Assembly (NCBI GenBank): GCA_964006375.1
Contig: OZ023262.1
Location: forward strand, 55,886,366-55,950,365
Origin: Tillus elongatus
Lineage: Eukaryota; Arthropoda; Insecta; Coleoptera; Cleridae
Direction of reading: 5' to 3'
Length of the DNA: 64,000 nt
Shown here piece by piece: positions 12,141 through 29,580 of the stretch; the first letter of the stretch is position 1, and every line of letters begins with the position of its first letter. Under the pieces are notes generated by a model that was not told where the DNA came from, searched no databases, and saw nothing but the letters and a program-made list of their open reading frames with translations. The position numbers and the translations under genes were made by a program.

Positions 12141-12872
12141 TCCCTGAACAGAATCAACCAAACGCAAGACATTTTAGGGATCTGGTACCAAATTTGGGAG
12201 TTTTTCAAAACCCAGAAATCGTAAATATGCCGTGGAAAATCAGAAGAGAATTGATGCTGTGTTACAATACACTGATATTAACCCCACATCGTCGGTTAGA
12301 AAACTTGGTAAGTCATCCGCCCATCGAATACTAGACTTTAATAAACACAATCCATGCAAGCCTAGGATAATACAAGGTTTATCGGCAGATGATTCTCCCG
12401 AAGAGTAAGATTTTATGAGTAGTACATTCAAAATATGCGAGAAAATCGCAATTTTTCCATGAAAATATTAAGGACTAACGAAACTCGATTTACCAATTGC
12501 AAAATTTTTAACAGGCACACTACCCATCACTTACTTATAGAAGATCCACAGCTCACCTCACCAAGACTATTTCAAACAACATTTGGATTTAACATTTGGT
12601 GCAGTATAATAGGTAGCTGTAAAATGCGATCTGAATTTACACATTAAATTATTAAAATTCTTACTTTCAGGAAATCAACTAACTGGACCATTCATTTTTA
12701 ATTTCAATTTGAATGCAGCACGATATGTTCAGCAAGAGCAAATAATAGCAGCTGTAAGGGCAGCTGTGGGAACTTCGATTAAACTAGGCTTATGCACGAT
12801 GATTGTCCAGCTCATAAAGCTGCCGTCTCAAAGAATTATTTAGAAGAAAAATTTTCCAAATATATTAATTGC
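12141..12872 (+). pseudogene. Mariner-like transposase fragment with probable intron
   Basis: Begins abruptly with PEQNQPNARHFRDLVPNLGV, which matches the NxPxxRxF segment of mariner HTH domains. Then come VRKLGKSSAHRILDFNKHNP in another frame, RTNETRFTNCKIFNRHTTHH (first acidic block, Asp replaced by Asn), and FGFNIWCSIIG. After a 58-base insertion with GT...AG ends (12613-12670) it continues NQLTGPFIFNFNLNAARYVQ. The second block near 12795 reads MHDDCPAHKA, with HDD in place of QQDG. It stops at about 12872 against a different mariner. Both ends are truncated. Confidence 0.7.
12613..12670 (+). other. Candidate intron in mariner-like frame
   Basis: Starts GTAGCTGT after ATAATAG and ends ATTCTTACTTTCAG before GAAATCAAC. 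Removing these 58 bases joins ...WCSIIG to NQLTGPF... in frame and restores the expected IGxxLxGPF motif of mariner catalytic domains. The pyrimidine-rich acceptor and the length suit a short insect intron. A chance indel of 58 bases with splice-like ends is the alternative. Confidence 0.55.
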
Positions 12873-14724
<1,852 letters not shown>

Positions 14725-15045
14725 CTGGACGCAGCAAGTGCGTTATGGTAGTGAATTTTCACAGAAATGATCCGACATCAAACGTGTTTTTAAATGTTTA
14801 TAACTTTTTTCTTGTAACATAGAAATATAAATTTTGGTGTACGGTTTATTTTTTACAACGTTAACTCACGTACCAAATTTGGTAATCAAAGCTTTGTTAT
14901 TTTTCTTTTCCGAAAGAAGACCCAAAATTTTCCTAGAAAACCTGGTACGATTTTCCTGGCTAACAAACTTATGCACGCTACTTACAAGAGAAAGGTACCT
15001 GTCATATTTTATCAAAATCAGTGTGAGTTATCGGCTGATAAAGCA
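14725..15045 (-). repeat. Composite repeat, modules C and G, inverted
   Basis: Clasp CTGGACGCAGCAAGTGCG at 14725-14742 is followed by TAGTGAATTTTC, then the complement of G (TACCAAATTTGGTAATCAAAG, TTTTCCTGGCTAACAAACTT, TTTATCAAAATCAGTGTGAG). The (TA)n core and H module are absent. DNA from 15046 to 15369 shows no recognised feature. Confidence 0.75.
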
Positions 15046-15903
15046 CTTAATATATTTTAAAAGCTATCATAAGAAAAAAGAGTTTTATAACTCTCGCAAA
15101 TATTTATTCCATTCTCAAGGATATAAAGCAAATTTTGAAATTGAACTTAAAAAAAACTTTAAATATTTTTTAGGAAACATACATAAATCGGAAAAATGGT
15201 GGGAGTACCATATTTCTGGCCTTAGTTTCAACTGAATTAAAAATAATGCTGTAAATTGTATCCTAACTTCCACATAGCTGTGATAATTTATTCTCTTCAG
15301 AAAAACATTTAAGGCCCATGACTTGACCACAAAGAAAATATTCGGTTTCCTGTACCCATAAACTTCTGAAACGTTATATTACTCAAGTTTTACCGAAAAA
15401 ATCTCAATTTTCACCAAGTCACCCCTCATTTATCCCACACCCCTTAAAGTGATCTTACCCAAAAACAATTCGAAGCATTCCTATGTCGAGTGCTAACTGT
15501 ATACCAAATTTGAAGATGATATATCAATTCGTTCGAAAGTTATTGCGGCTACTAACAGACAGACGTACATACTGACCAACCGACACACAAAAAAGTTTTC
15601 GTTTCAGAATACAGTTTTCTATATTATGTTTTGAGACATTTTTACTCCAGTTTAGCAAAAAAAATTCGGAATTTGTTGCACCAATATTCCACCCACACAT
15701 ATTCAACCCCTAATTTAATTTCAGCACAGAATGCCAATTGTTTAATAACATTAAAGGTTTTCTAATAAACAAACCCTAATACATTATATTACTCGAGTTT
15801 TAATGAAAAATGTGAATTTTCACCAAATCACCCCCCATTAATCCCCTACCTCCTGGAATGATTTTACCCAAAAACAATTCGAACCGTTGGTTTGTCAGGT
15901 GCT

Positions 15904-15914
15904 AACTCTATATC
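15904..15914 (+). repeat. Target-site duplication of the RTE, left copy
   Basis: AACTCTATATC occurs here and again at 18149-18159, exactly flanking the RTE. Confidence 0.85.
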
Positions 15915-18132
15915 TCTTAATTAATAAAAGGTACCGAAACTCCATACTGTCGGCTAAGGCTTATCCTGGAGCAGATGCAGCCACAGATCATATTCCAGTA
16001 ATAGTAAGGCTCAGAGTACGACTGAAAAAGCCAAAAACCCAACAAAACAAAAAACATCTACAAACCTTAAACTTTAAAAGCCCAATAATGAGAGAACAAT
16101 TGACCAAGAATATTAACAACGAACTAAGTAAGATGAGAGCTGAACCGAATGACGATCCAAACAGAATATGGGATACCATCAAAACGACGATAACGACTTC
16201 AACAAAAGAGTTACTGCAAACAAAGAATACTGTTCACAAACAAAAACCATGGATAACTGACGAAGTTCTAAAACTAATGGAAGAAAGAAGAACGTAAAAA
16301 AATATAGACAACAATGCATATAACCATATACATGGTGAGATAAGAAAAAGAATACGGGAAGCCAAAGAAAAGTGGTGCAGAGAAAAATGTGCGGAGATAG
16401 AAGATTTGACAATGAAACACGATGATCTTAACCTCTATAAAAAATTAGGGAGGTGACTGGTATAAAAAGGCAAAACCAAAGCAATGTTTTGCTAGACAGA
16501 AATGGCAAAATAATCCCAGACACTGCAGGGAAGCTGGCAAGATGGAAGGAGTATATCCAGGAACTATTTGACGATGACAGACAACAAGAAATGGTAGAAG
16601 AGGACACAGAAGGAGATTTGGGCCCAACAATAACAAAGGAAGAGGTAATGCACGCGGTAAAAATTAAAAAGTCTAATAAAGCTCAAGGACCCAACGAAAT
16701 TCCAGCAGAAATAATTAAACTAATCACAGAAGATCAAATAGGCATATTGGTGGAACTATTTACACAATATACAACACAGGAATCATTCCCCGCAAATGGC
16801 TTAGATCGAGCTTCATTACATTACCAAAAAAGGTCAATGCAAAAGAATGTAGTGACCACTGAACCATCAGTATAATGAGTCATGCTCTCAAAATATTCCT
16901 AAAGATAATACACCAGAGAATTTTTAGAAAATTAGAACAAGATATTAGCGAAACCCAATTTGGCTTCAGAAATGCAATGGGAACAAGAGAAGCCTTGTTT
17001 GCCTTCAATGTGTTGACTCAAAGATGCATGGACATCAATCAGCCGATGTATGTCTGTTTTCTTGACTACAACAAAGCATTTGATAGAGTCCGCCCCAACC
17101 ACCTCATTCAGTTGTTTAAAAGCAAAAATATAGACATGAAAGATATTAGAATAATAAATAATTTGAACTACAGCCAGACGGCTAATATTAAGGTGGACAA
17201 TGAACTCTCAGAAGAAGTAAAAATACAACGTGGTGTAAGGCAAGGATGAGTACTATCGCCGCTATTATTTAATCTTTACTCGGAAGAAATCATTCAGAGA
17301 GCGCTGAAAGAAACAACAATAGGAGTAAAGGTCAATGGAATACCCATTAACAATATCCGGTATGCAGACATCATACTCATTGCCGAAACAATAGAAGATT
17401 TACAGAGCTTAGTAGATCAAGTAGTGATGAGTAGCGAGATGAGCGGACTTACCTTAAATATCAAAAAGACCAAATTTATGACCATTACAAAATCCGTTCA
17501 GCAATAGGAAAACCTATGCATCAACGGAGAACTAGTAGAGAAAGTCAGTAAGTACAGGTACCTGGGAACAACTGGTAGTGACAATAATGAGTACGCTGAA
17601 GAAATTAAATCAAGAATTGGACAAGCCAGAACAATATTTAACAGAATGAGAAGCGTGTTATGCAGTAGAGATCTTAACTTACAACTTAGAATCAGAATAT
17701 TGAGATGCTACGTTTTCACGGTGTTGCTATATGGGATGGAATCATGGACGTTAAAGAAAGATATAAGTGATCGACTGGAGGCATTTGAGATGTGAGCATA
17801 TAGAAGGATCTTGAGGATAAGTTGGGTAGACATGGTAACAAATGAGCAGGTACTGGGAAGAATGAGAAAAGAGAAAGAAATATTGAACACGATTAAAATA
17901 AGGAAGCTGCAATATCTGGGCCACGTGATGAGAAGAGAGAAATATGTATTGTTGCAGAATATTATGCAGGGAAATACGGGGAATGAGAAGCAGAGGAAGA
18001 AGACGCAGCTCCTGGCTAAATAATATGAGAAAATGGTACAACTGTAGTTCCGTTGAGTTGTTCAGAGCTGCAGCATCAAAAGTGAGAATAGCCATGATGA
18101 TAGACAACCTTCTAAGAGGAGACGGCACTTGA
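15915..18132 (+). pseudogene. RTE endonuclease (C-terminal end) and reverse transcriptase, broken
   Basis: Endonuclease C-terminus: RNSILSAKAYPGADAATDHI (15932-15991), with the ADxxTDH motif. A linker follows with KPWITDEVLKLMEERR, then the RT: KSNKAQGPNEIPAEIIKL (16666-16722), TQFGFRNAMGTREALF, CFLDYNKAFDRVRPNHL (catalytic Asp intact), RGVRQG followed by a stop at 17247-17249 instead of the next codon, LSPLLFNLYSEEI, and RYADIILIAE where YADD has lost one codon. The thumb/tail has LRCYVFTVLLYGMESWTLKK, RILRISWVDMVTNEQVL and KLQYLGHVMRREK, a pattern common to insect RTE-like ORFs. Further stops occur at 16296, 17506 and 17793. It is not active. Confidence 0.88.
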
Positions 18133-18148
18133 AGAAGAAGAAGAAAAG
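15915..18148 (+). mobile_element. RTE-type LINE, 5'-truncated, with target duplication
   Basis: 2234 bases between two copies of an 11-bp target duplication. The 5' end lies within the endonuclease domain. The 3' end is a GAA-rich tail (GAAGAAGAAGAAGAAAAG, 18131-18148); short simple-repeat tails are usual for RTE/BovB-like LINEs. Insertion is in the plus orientation. Confidence 0.9.
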
Positions 18149-18159
18149 AACTCTATATC
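18149..18159 (+). repeat. Target-site duplication of the RTE, right copy
   Basis: AACTCTATATC, identical to 15904-15914. Confidence 0.85.
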
Positions 18160-18536
18160 GAATTGAAAGACGATATCACAATTCGTTCTAAAGTTATCGT
18201 GGCTACAAACATACAGACCGACAGGCAAAACAAAATTTCGTTTCCAAATCATGTTTTCTATATGTTTTGACACTTTTTACGGCGTTTAAGCGAAAAAAAT
18301 GAATGTTTGTGCCGATGCGATACTTCCACACGTTGTGACGATGTTAAAGTAATTGAATAGAATAAAATATGTCAGAAAATGGTGACAACCGAAGCCAACA
18401 TTTTTTTAAATCACATCATAGCGTGCTAATTCCAAGTATGTCATAGCAAAAACATTGAATTATTTGACATTGATAGTCACTTTGACAATTGCAACAAATA
18501 ATTTCGGGTTGCTTTAGCTATTATTAACTTCTACAA

Positions 18537-19600
18537 TGACTGAATTTACTGAACTTGAAGGAATTGGACTTCTGATAATTGTTGGTTTTGGTGATAGGAG
18601 AGACCTCTGCAGGAAGCTCGTGATGTATTTAATGAAACATTAGGTGACAGGATAGGTCCAGTTTTAAAATTTACAATATTAATAACTTTGCGCAGATTTA
18701 ATGAAACGGGAAGTGTAAGAAACGTTCCAGGGTGTGATAGAAAAAGAACAGCTACACATGAGGACAATGCACTTAATGTCTCGTTAAGTGTAAATGGACA
18801 ATCAAGGACTTCGCTGCCAAAACTGGTCCTAAAGCACAATATTAGTGAACGACTTTTGAGTAGGATATTAAAATCGAATAAATTGTATCCCTATAAAGTA
18901 AAACAATTCTGATAAGCGTATGCAGTTTTTCCAAGAAATGTTTCATGTCATTGAGGGTCAATGCTAGCTTCGTCAACAACATAGTATTTTATGATGAAGC
19001 AACATTTTGCCTCAAAGGTTTTGTAAATAGACATATTTGTCGGTACTGCTCAGACTGTAATCTTCACTAGATGAAAGAGGCTCATACCCAATATCCGCAG
19101 AAAATGGGCGTGTATAGTTGGAGTAAAAATTATTGGGCCTTTCATTTTAAGATAAGCTGTGGATGCAGATTGTTATTCGCAACTCCTTCGTGGCCAGATT
19201 TTGTCAGAACTCATTCGTTTTTTTCATAACCCTGCAAATAATCAGCACTTGTTAAACAACATTTGGTATCAGCAGGATGCTGCTCCACCACACTATGCTG
19301 TTAAGGTAAGACAATATATAAATCAAGTATTTTCGCAGAGATGGGTGAGGAGAAGCGGATACATAGAATAGCCAAAGCGGTCTCCAGGTTTAATTCCAAT
19401 GGACTATTTCCCTTGGACTAATTTAAATTCGGTGGTTTATGAAAACCTTAATTCAACCTTTATCGGAGATAGAACATCGGATCAGAACTGCCGCTCACGA
19501 AATAACACCAAAAAATATTCAAAACGTTTAAGGTCATTTATCGATAGATTGGGATATTGTCACGCCGCTGGAGGTTTTCAATTTAAACACTCGCCGTTAA
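18537..19600 (+). pseudogene. Mariner-like transposase relic, third catalytic block altered
   Basis: ATG 18537 begins MTEFTELEGIGLLIIVGFGD. A shifted frame gives RRFNETGSVRNVPGCDRKRT (18691-18750), the HTH/GRP-linker region. SRILKSNKLYPYKVKQF ends at a stop near 18912. The first acidic block near 18985 reads VFYDEATFCL. The second is IWYQQDAAPPHYAVKVRQYI (19260-19319). The frame then meets a stop at 19369-19371, and the third block reads SPGLIPMDYFPW, with SPD changed to SPG but the catalytic Asp of MDY kept. Spacing between second and third acidic residues is again 41. No clear terminal repeats were found, so element limits are unknown. Confidence 0.78.
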
Positions 19601-19623
19601 AAAATTCAGTTATTTATTTAGTT

Positions 19624-20587
<964 letters not shown>

Positions 20588-20660
20588 GTGCCTAGATGGC
20601 GTAGAGAGCATCGCGCTTGCCTCCTAAGCCGAAGGTGACGCGATCGATCCAGCTCGATGA
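20588..20660 (+). repeat. tRNA-Arg(CCU)-like sequence, probable SINE head
   Basis: TGGCGTAGAGAGC fits an A box. TTGCCTCCTAAGCCG matches the anticodon arm pattern of tRNA-Arg(CCU) (loop CTCCTAA), and GACGCGATCGATCC fits a decayed B box. Acceptor and T stems do not pair well, so a working tRNA gene is unlikely. The following sequence (20661-20815) may be the SINE body, but I see no clear tail or target duplication. Confidence 0.4.
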
Positions 20661-20815
20661 ATGTATGTGTTTTATGTTTACTTTGACATTTGGGGAAACA
20701 ATAGTGCACAGATTTCATACGTTTCGAACAAGATCTCATTTTTGTTTAAAACGCCTGACTAAGTTTGTCACCTTTGAGTCTGAAGTTATAATCTTGTTAT
20801 CGTTGATATTGAAAA

Positions 20816-21290
20816 AACCGGTTTGATTAGGTTGACTAAAACGAAATCATACTGGCGATTAGTAAGGAAAAATAACTGCTACGTTTATAATTTGGCAGAT
20901 ACTTTACTTTTCTAAATATGAATTAAGTTTCCTTCTGGAAATCCTCTATATAACATTGATGACATTTGTAATACAAGTTTCTTAAGGAGACTTACGCTAT
21001 CTAAAGATATAGCAAAATTTAGTTCTTTAGCTTCATAGAAAATTGAGTTTTGGGCATGTTTCTCAAAAGGACTTAGAACGCAAGATTTTTTTTTGAGAAT
21101 AGAGATATATCGGTGCTAACACTTTCAAAAGAATTCTTCAAATGTGCGCGTACTAGGACCTATAAAATCGCTCTTCACGGTCTGTGTAAGTTTAAAGCAA
21201 TAACTTTACTAACATACCGTATAATAAAAGTGTATAATTCTTATGAAATTTCGCTACTATCACGCACTTGCTGCGTCCCAAACTTTTAAA
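20816..21290 (+). repeat. Relative of the clasp-bounded unit at 43830-44350
   Basis: Colinear similarity to 43986-44347: CTAAAAC, ATAATTTGGCAG, the CTTCATAGAAA region, ATAATAAAAGTGTATAATTCTTA, and an inverted clasp with GCACTTGCTGCGTCCC at its right end. A piece of H body (TTCTTCAAATGTGCGCGTACTAGG split near 21133-21155) lies inside, so this copy carries an extra insertion. Confidence 0.55.
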
Positions 21291-21557
21291 ATTCATAAGT
21301 TGCGGTCCTCTAAATGGCGATTTGATTTTGTTATCAATGTGTTGCATTCAATTGTCCTGTTAAATTGTAAATATTTTATAGTGTGTAATTACGCTGTATT
21401 CAGTTGTGTCTACTTGTTATCTCAGTTTCACAGATCCTGCAATAGATACTAGACTTCTCGTTTCCATTATTTTAAATAAGTTTCTCGGCCAGGTATACTT
21501 TGAGATATAACAAATTTTCTCACAATTTATTTCACTAAATATATCGCAAGTTTCTCG

Positions 21558-21646
<89 letters not shown>
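21558..21646. repeat. (TA)n microsatellite, left flank of mariner
   Basis: About 88 bases of TA. The mariner at 21647 begins at its right edge. Confidence 0.95.
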
Positions 21647-24640
<2,994 letters not shown>

Positions 24641-25271
24641 CGAGCATTGACTAACAATAGAAACGACAAAACAGATAGGACGCTCGAAATCGTGTATGTT
24701 AGGCAGAAATGGTACGTTATCTGCAGAAGGGATCATTGACTAATAGCTATTTACAAAGACGAAATCTGCTCGTTATGATAATTAAACTAGGGGAACAGGA
24801 AATGTAATGGTAAGTGGCCTCACGTTATAAAGGTGATGAATGTAGCAGGAGACCACGTAAGGCACGTAAAAAGAAATGTTGCATGGAAATTTCAAGTAAT
24901 TTGTTAGGTCACATAAGTAAAAGTTACATAGAGAGCGAGAACTAACAATCATTAAAGGTACAATCATAGTAAATGGACACACGATGCCTAGTAAGAGGAT
25001 GCTCTACAATTTTCATTCTCGATAGAACAGACTAGTGAGCTTTGCAAATGAATCAAGAAGAAAGAGAGGAAAATAAACCGAAAGTGAAGCTACAGGGACG
25101 TCTTATGCGGTGGAATACAAGTAGGTTTTTGTAGGCTGATACGCATGTAAAATAGTTTAGCAGTAAGAGTAAGCAAAGCGTCATGTTAAGAGTAAAGACT
25201 GTAACAGTGGCAGAAGCAGAAGTCAATGGAAGCCACGTGTGTTCGGTACGAACAAATTTTAGGAAGAAAAT
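24641..25271. other. No gene recognised; purine-rich, shares patches with 30740-31020
   Basis: GACTGTAACAGTGGCAGAAG followed by CAGAAGTCAATGGAAG (25197-25230) recurs at about 30738-30770. CATTGACTAACAATAG-type pieces recur too. It seems an older dispersed repeat without coding signal. Confidence 0.4.
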
Positions 25272-25940
<669 letters not shown>

Positions 25941-25974
25941 TGAGTTTTAATAATAACAATAGACTAAAAACGAT

Positions 25975-26275
25975 GCGAGTTGTAAGGAAAATAGAAATGA
26001 TCTGGAACAAAATATTTTATTATAACTTTTTTTACTTGTAACATAGAAATCTAAATTTTGGTGTATAGCTTACTTTTTATGTCGTAAACCTACCTACCAA
26101 ACATATAAAAATTTTAACTGGCCCCAGATATGGGTTCTAGGGGTCCTAGTTCGCGCTTATTTGCAAAAAAAATTTCAAAATTCAAGTCTACGAAAATTCA
26201 CTAAAAAGACATACTGGCTATTAAAAACATTTTAATGAAAATTCACTACCGTAACGCACTTGCTGCGTCCAGAAT
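25975..26275 (-). repeat. Composite repeat with deleted core, then a clasp end
   Basis: Linker TAGAAATGATCTGGAACAAA is followed by the start of G complement, which jumps at 26098 directly to H body (CATATAAAAATTTT, CCCCAGATATGGGTTCTAGG). The (TA)n and most of G are missing, consistent with recombination at the microsatellite. A separate inverted clasp end lies at 26236-26272. Confidence 0.7.
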
Positions 26276-26919
26276 TTTTTCTATAAATATGCACAGTAAT
26301 TGAGATACTGAATTTATTCAATTTGGCCGTTCTGCGGTGTATAGTGGAATTTATTCAAATTACAATCACTTTCACTCTCCTGCATTCCATTGTATCTAAT
26401 ATACATAAATTCTAAAGTTGACGTCTACCTAAATATAAATCTAATGTATTTACACTTCCGAACAGAGCATTTGCATATTTCTTAACATCCTAATAACATT
26501 TACGGTAAACGACAGAATCCAGAAACCACACCGTTAAAAATAACTAACGTATCCGCCTTCTTAGTTGCGACCGCAATTTGTGAATTAATCCAAAAAAACG
26601 TGTCTAACCAACAGGCAAACCTCTCTCCCTCTCTCCATAAACGCTAAACAATAATACGGTTGGTCAATAGGCCGACAAATTACTAATCTCTCTTTGTGTG
26701 GAGATTTAAAAGTCCGATAGTTCACGTCCGTAAATACCATATGAGCTTTGTTTTCGCTAACTGACCCATATAGCCAACTTTACTGTCTGATTCCTGTTAC
26801 AATGGCTCATACTGATTCACATGCCTACTATATGAATTCAAACTGGCTTTGTTTATTTAGCGATTGTCATTTGGACGTGAATAATTTCACTGCTGAATGT
26901 TTCAATGTGTATAGTGTTT
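26276..26919. other. No gene recognised
   Basis: No conserved coding motif or named repeat seen. Slightly less AT-rich and lacking microsatellites, so it may be older unique DNA. Confidence 0.5.
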
Positions 26920-27282
26920 TAGTTCTTTATCGTCGGCCTATTTCCGCGACTATGGCCAATCACCGACGCCAGGGAGCAGTTTCACCTCACTATCCTGGAA
27001 ATTTTGCCGAACCCCTGCCTTTCTGTAAAGAGGGTAGGGATCTTTAACGTGCCCAACATCGCATGGACACGGGACCGACGGCTTTACGACCCCCCCCCCC
27101 CCCCCCCCCCCCGAAGGGCGAAACGTGCAGACATTCAACTTGCTTAAATACAATGCCCGAACCTCGGTTGATGGTAATTGTACAGTATGTACTGAAAAAG
27201 TGAAAGGAATACCCTGGGATCGAACCCAGTACACTTCGGTTCAGAGGCACACGTTTTTACCACTGAACCACCGAGGCTCTCA
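26920..27282 (-). mobile_element. SINE-like element with tRNA-Gln(CUG)-like head
   Basis: On the minus strand from 27280: TGGTTCAGTGGT (A box), TGCCTCTGAACCGAAG (anticodon arm, loop CTCTGAA) and GGGTTCGATCCC (perfect B box, 27210-27221). Downstream is a body with CGTTTCGCCCTTCG, a poly-G run (27090-27112 as C on plus), and GATGTTGGGCACGTTAAAG followed by ATCCCT. From memory this last motif occurs in many animal SINE-like repeats; I cannot confirm that here. The 3' limit near 26920 is a guess and no target duplication was found. Confidence 0.6.
27090..27112. repeat. Poly-C tract
   Basis: 23 consecutive C inside the SINE-like element. Confidence 0.95.
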
Positions 27283-27346
27283 ATGTGTCTAGAATACATA
27301 ATATACGGAGGTAAATATGCAACATCGATCGTTGGTTTGTAAAATG

Positions 27347-27470
27347 TCTGGAAGCAGCAAGTGCGTTATGGTAGTGAATTTTCATAAATATGTTATAACA
27401 GCATATATGTCTTTCGCAAAACGAAAAATTCACTAATGAAGAGATCTGTGTTGACTGCTTTGTCATATAA
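27347..27470 (+). repeat. Composite repeat fragment, clasp and H-like remnant
   Basis: Clasp variant CTGGAAGCAGCAAGTGCGTT and TAGTGAATTTTC are followed within 60 bases by AAAAATTCACTAATGAAGAG, the H-type hairpin arm. The whole middle of the element is missing. Confidence 0.65.
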
Positions 27471-28780
27471 ACATGGATCCGCAGATGCTTAGTTTTTTAA
27501 ATACAGCGTGTTAAAGTTATTCGTTTTTGTCAGTTTTTTACGAATAAGTCTGAGTCAATTTAAAATTTTGGCGTGAAAGTTGGCATGCGGGAGTTTTTGA
27601 GGGCAAGAAATTTATATATGTTATTGTTAATAACACTGCTGGTAGATGGCGCCACCTGTAAGACTATGCTTTCATTCAATTGGCTATAAGTTTTTGACAC
27701 CCACTAATATCAACCTACCGTATAGCTACACTGCAGTCCTAATTAATTGTAAGCAAAAAATGTAAATTTGATCCAAATCTCTCAGACACACCATTTTCTG
27801 TATTGTCTGCAAATTTTAACAACAAATAAAACAACAAATAAAAAAGTTTATATTTTATGATACCTGACTGCAATACATGTTCAAAATGGCCACCCTCCAC
27901 TTCAATACACTTTCGTATTCTACGGAGCATACAACGTCGTACTCTGTGAAATATTTCTGGTGTATTTCTAATTTGTTCGCATCCAAGTACAATTCTTTGC
28001 TGCAGATCATCAACATTTTCAACATTTTCTTCATAAACAATACTTTTTAGATGCCCCCATAAATAAAAGGCCATAGGATTTATATCAGGGGATCGAGCCG
28101 GCCATGGCTGAGGTCCACCGGGTCCGATCCATCTGCGTCCAAAAGTATTACTTAGGTAATTTCTGACATTTTGGGCAAAATGTGGAAGGGCTCCGTCATG
28201 CATAAACCACAGGTTATGTCTTATGTCAAGAGGTACATTTTCTAATAACCCATTTGGTTGGTTTTGCAGGAATTCAAGATAAGTTGTAGCATTAAGTCTG
28301 TGAGGTAAAAAAAAAATGGTCCTATCAAATTACACCATACAATTCCAGCCCATACATTTAAGGAAAATTGCTGTTGATAATGTCTTTCAAAAACTGGGTG
28401 GGAATTTTCGTCAGCCCAAATATGGCGATTACAAAAATTGACGATCTTGTCGTGCCCAAATCCAGACTCGTCAGTGAACAATACACTATTCAACAAGTTA
28501 TCTACATTATTATGTTGAAGAAACCATTGGCAAAATTTTAGGCGAGGTATAAAGTCTCTTTAAGGCGATAGTGCCTGCACACGTTGGATGTGATATGGAC
28601 GCAATTGTTGCTCGTGAAGAACTTGCCATATCATTGCATTGGATGCTCCCAGATGATTGGCCATTTCCCTAGTACTTATTTTTGGATTTTGTTCAATTTA
28701 ATCCAGTACAGCCTCTTCCAAACCAGGATTTCGTGCACTTCGTGGTCTACCTCGATGAGCAGTAAATTTATTAAGGGTAC

Positions 28781-28782
28781 CT

Positions 28783-28863
<81 letters not shown>

Positions 28864-28904
28864 GAAAGAGACAGATCGATGTATAAGATAATGTAAGTAT
28901 GTAC
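28781..28904 (-). other. Candidate intron containing a (TA)n tract
   Basis: On the minus strand the donor is ACAG|GTACATACTTAC (28904) and the acceptor TTTACCAG|GTACCC (28781). Joining the flanks gives RLRETG-TLNKFTAHRGRPR in frame, which is the expected spacing between the HTH and the GRPR linker of mariners. About 73 of its 124 bases are (TA)n (28789-28861). Without splicing, the reading passes through Tyr-Ile repeats. Confidence 0.6.
28789..28861. repeat. (TA)n microsatellite within the mariner
   Basis: About 73 bases of TA located in the intron-like segment of the transposase frame. Confidence 0.95.
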
Positions 28905-29580
28905 CTGTTTCTCGCAGGCGGATGTCAATCCGTTGAAACATCCTTCTGTCTGGAATTATCCGATTTGGGAAGGCTTCTTCATACAATGGTTTCGCCTCAT
29001 AACAGTTACCAAAAGCCCGTGAATACATAACTTGCATGTCTGTTAGTTCACTGTTGGTAAAGACTTCCATATTTAATTAGAAAAATTACGCACAATACAA
29101 CTAATTACTTAAAAATAGTAAGTAGTCCCGTAACGATGGAAACCATTTTGTTAAATGGCTTGTTCAAAGTTTGTTATCATGGCTTTTTATTTTATCTTCA
29201 TGATTGTGTCTTGTCAGTTTTTTTGTCTAGTAAGATATTAATTTTTAACTAGAGAATAAGAAAATTAAGTTTATACATACTGATAGCAATTAAAAGGTAA
29301 AAAATGTATTCCCATGATTTGTCACAAAATTAATTTTTGAGCGACATCGACATACAAAAATTGAAATATCTCTAAAATGGTATGTCTGAGAGATTTAAAT
29401 CAAGTATACATTTTTTGCTTACAATTGATAAGGGCTGCAATGTAGCTATACGGTAGGTCGATATTACTGGGTGTCAAAAAATTATAGCCAATGGAATGAA
29501 AGCATAGTCTTAAAGGTGGCGTCCTCTGCCAGCAGTGTTATTAACAATAACATATTTAAATTTCTTGCCCTCGAAAACCC

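Larger units (their letters stand above)
15370..18300. repeat. Two ~410-base AT-rich repeat units, the second split by an RTE
   Basis: Unit 1 (15370-15779) and unit 2 (15780-15914 plus 18160-18300) share TTATATTACTC, TTTTCACCAA, TTACCCAAAAACAATTCGAA, GTGCTAACT and TCTAAAGTTATCGYGGCTAC-type sequence. They are offset by about 410 bases. The RTE insertion lies inside unit 2, so the duplication predates it. No coding potential seen. Confidence 0.75.
27739..29070 (-). pseudogene. DD41D-type mariner transposase, third catalytic Asp replaced by Ala
   Basis: Start at 29070 (MEVFTNSELTDMQVMYSRAF); FPNRIIPDRRMFQRIDIRLR follows, a typical HTH. After RETG a 124-base intron-like segment with a (TA)n tract intervenes, then TLNKFTAHRGRPRSARNPGL with the GRPR linker, and GASNAMIWQVLHEQQLRPYH. 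First catalytic block: LLNSVLFTDESGFG (28497-28455). A frameshift near 28310 (poly-T) precedes DITxGLCMTEPFHIL. The second block lies near 28200 (MHDGALPHFAQNV). The third reads RSPDINPMAFYLW; the expected Asp of PLD is Ala, so the enzyme was catalytically dead even apart from the frameshifts. The frame overlaps its own left TIR at the C-terminus. Confidence 0.85.
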
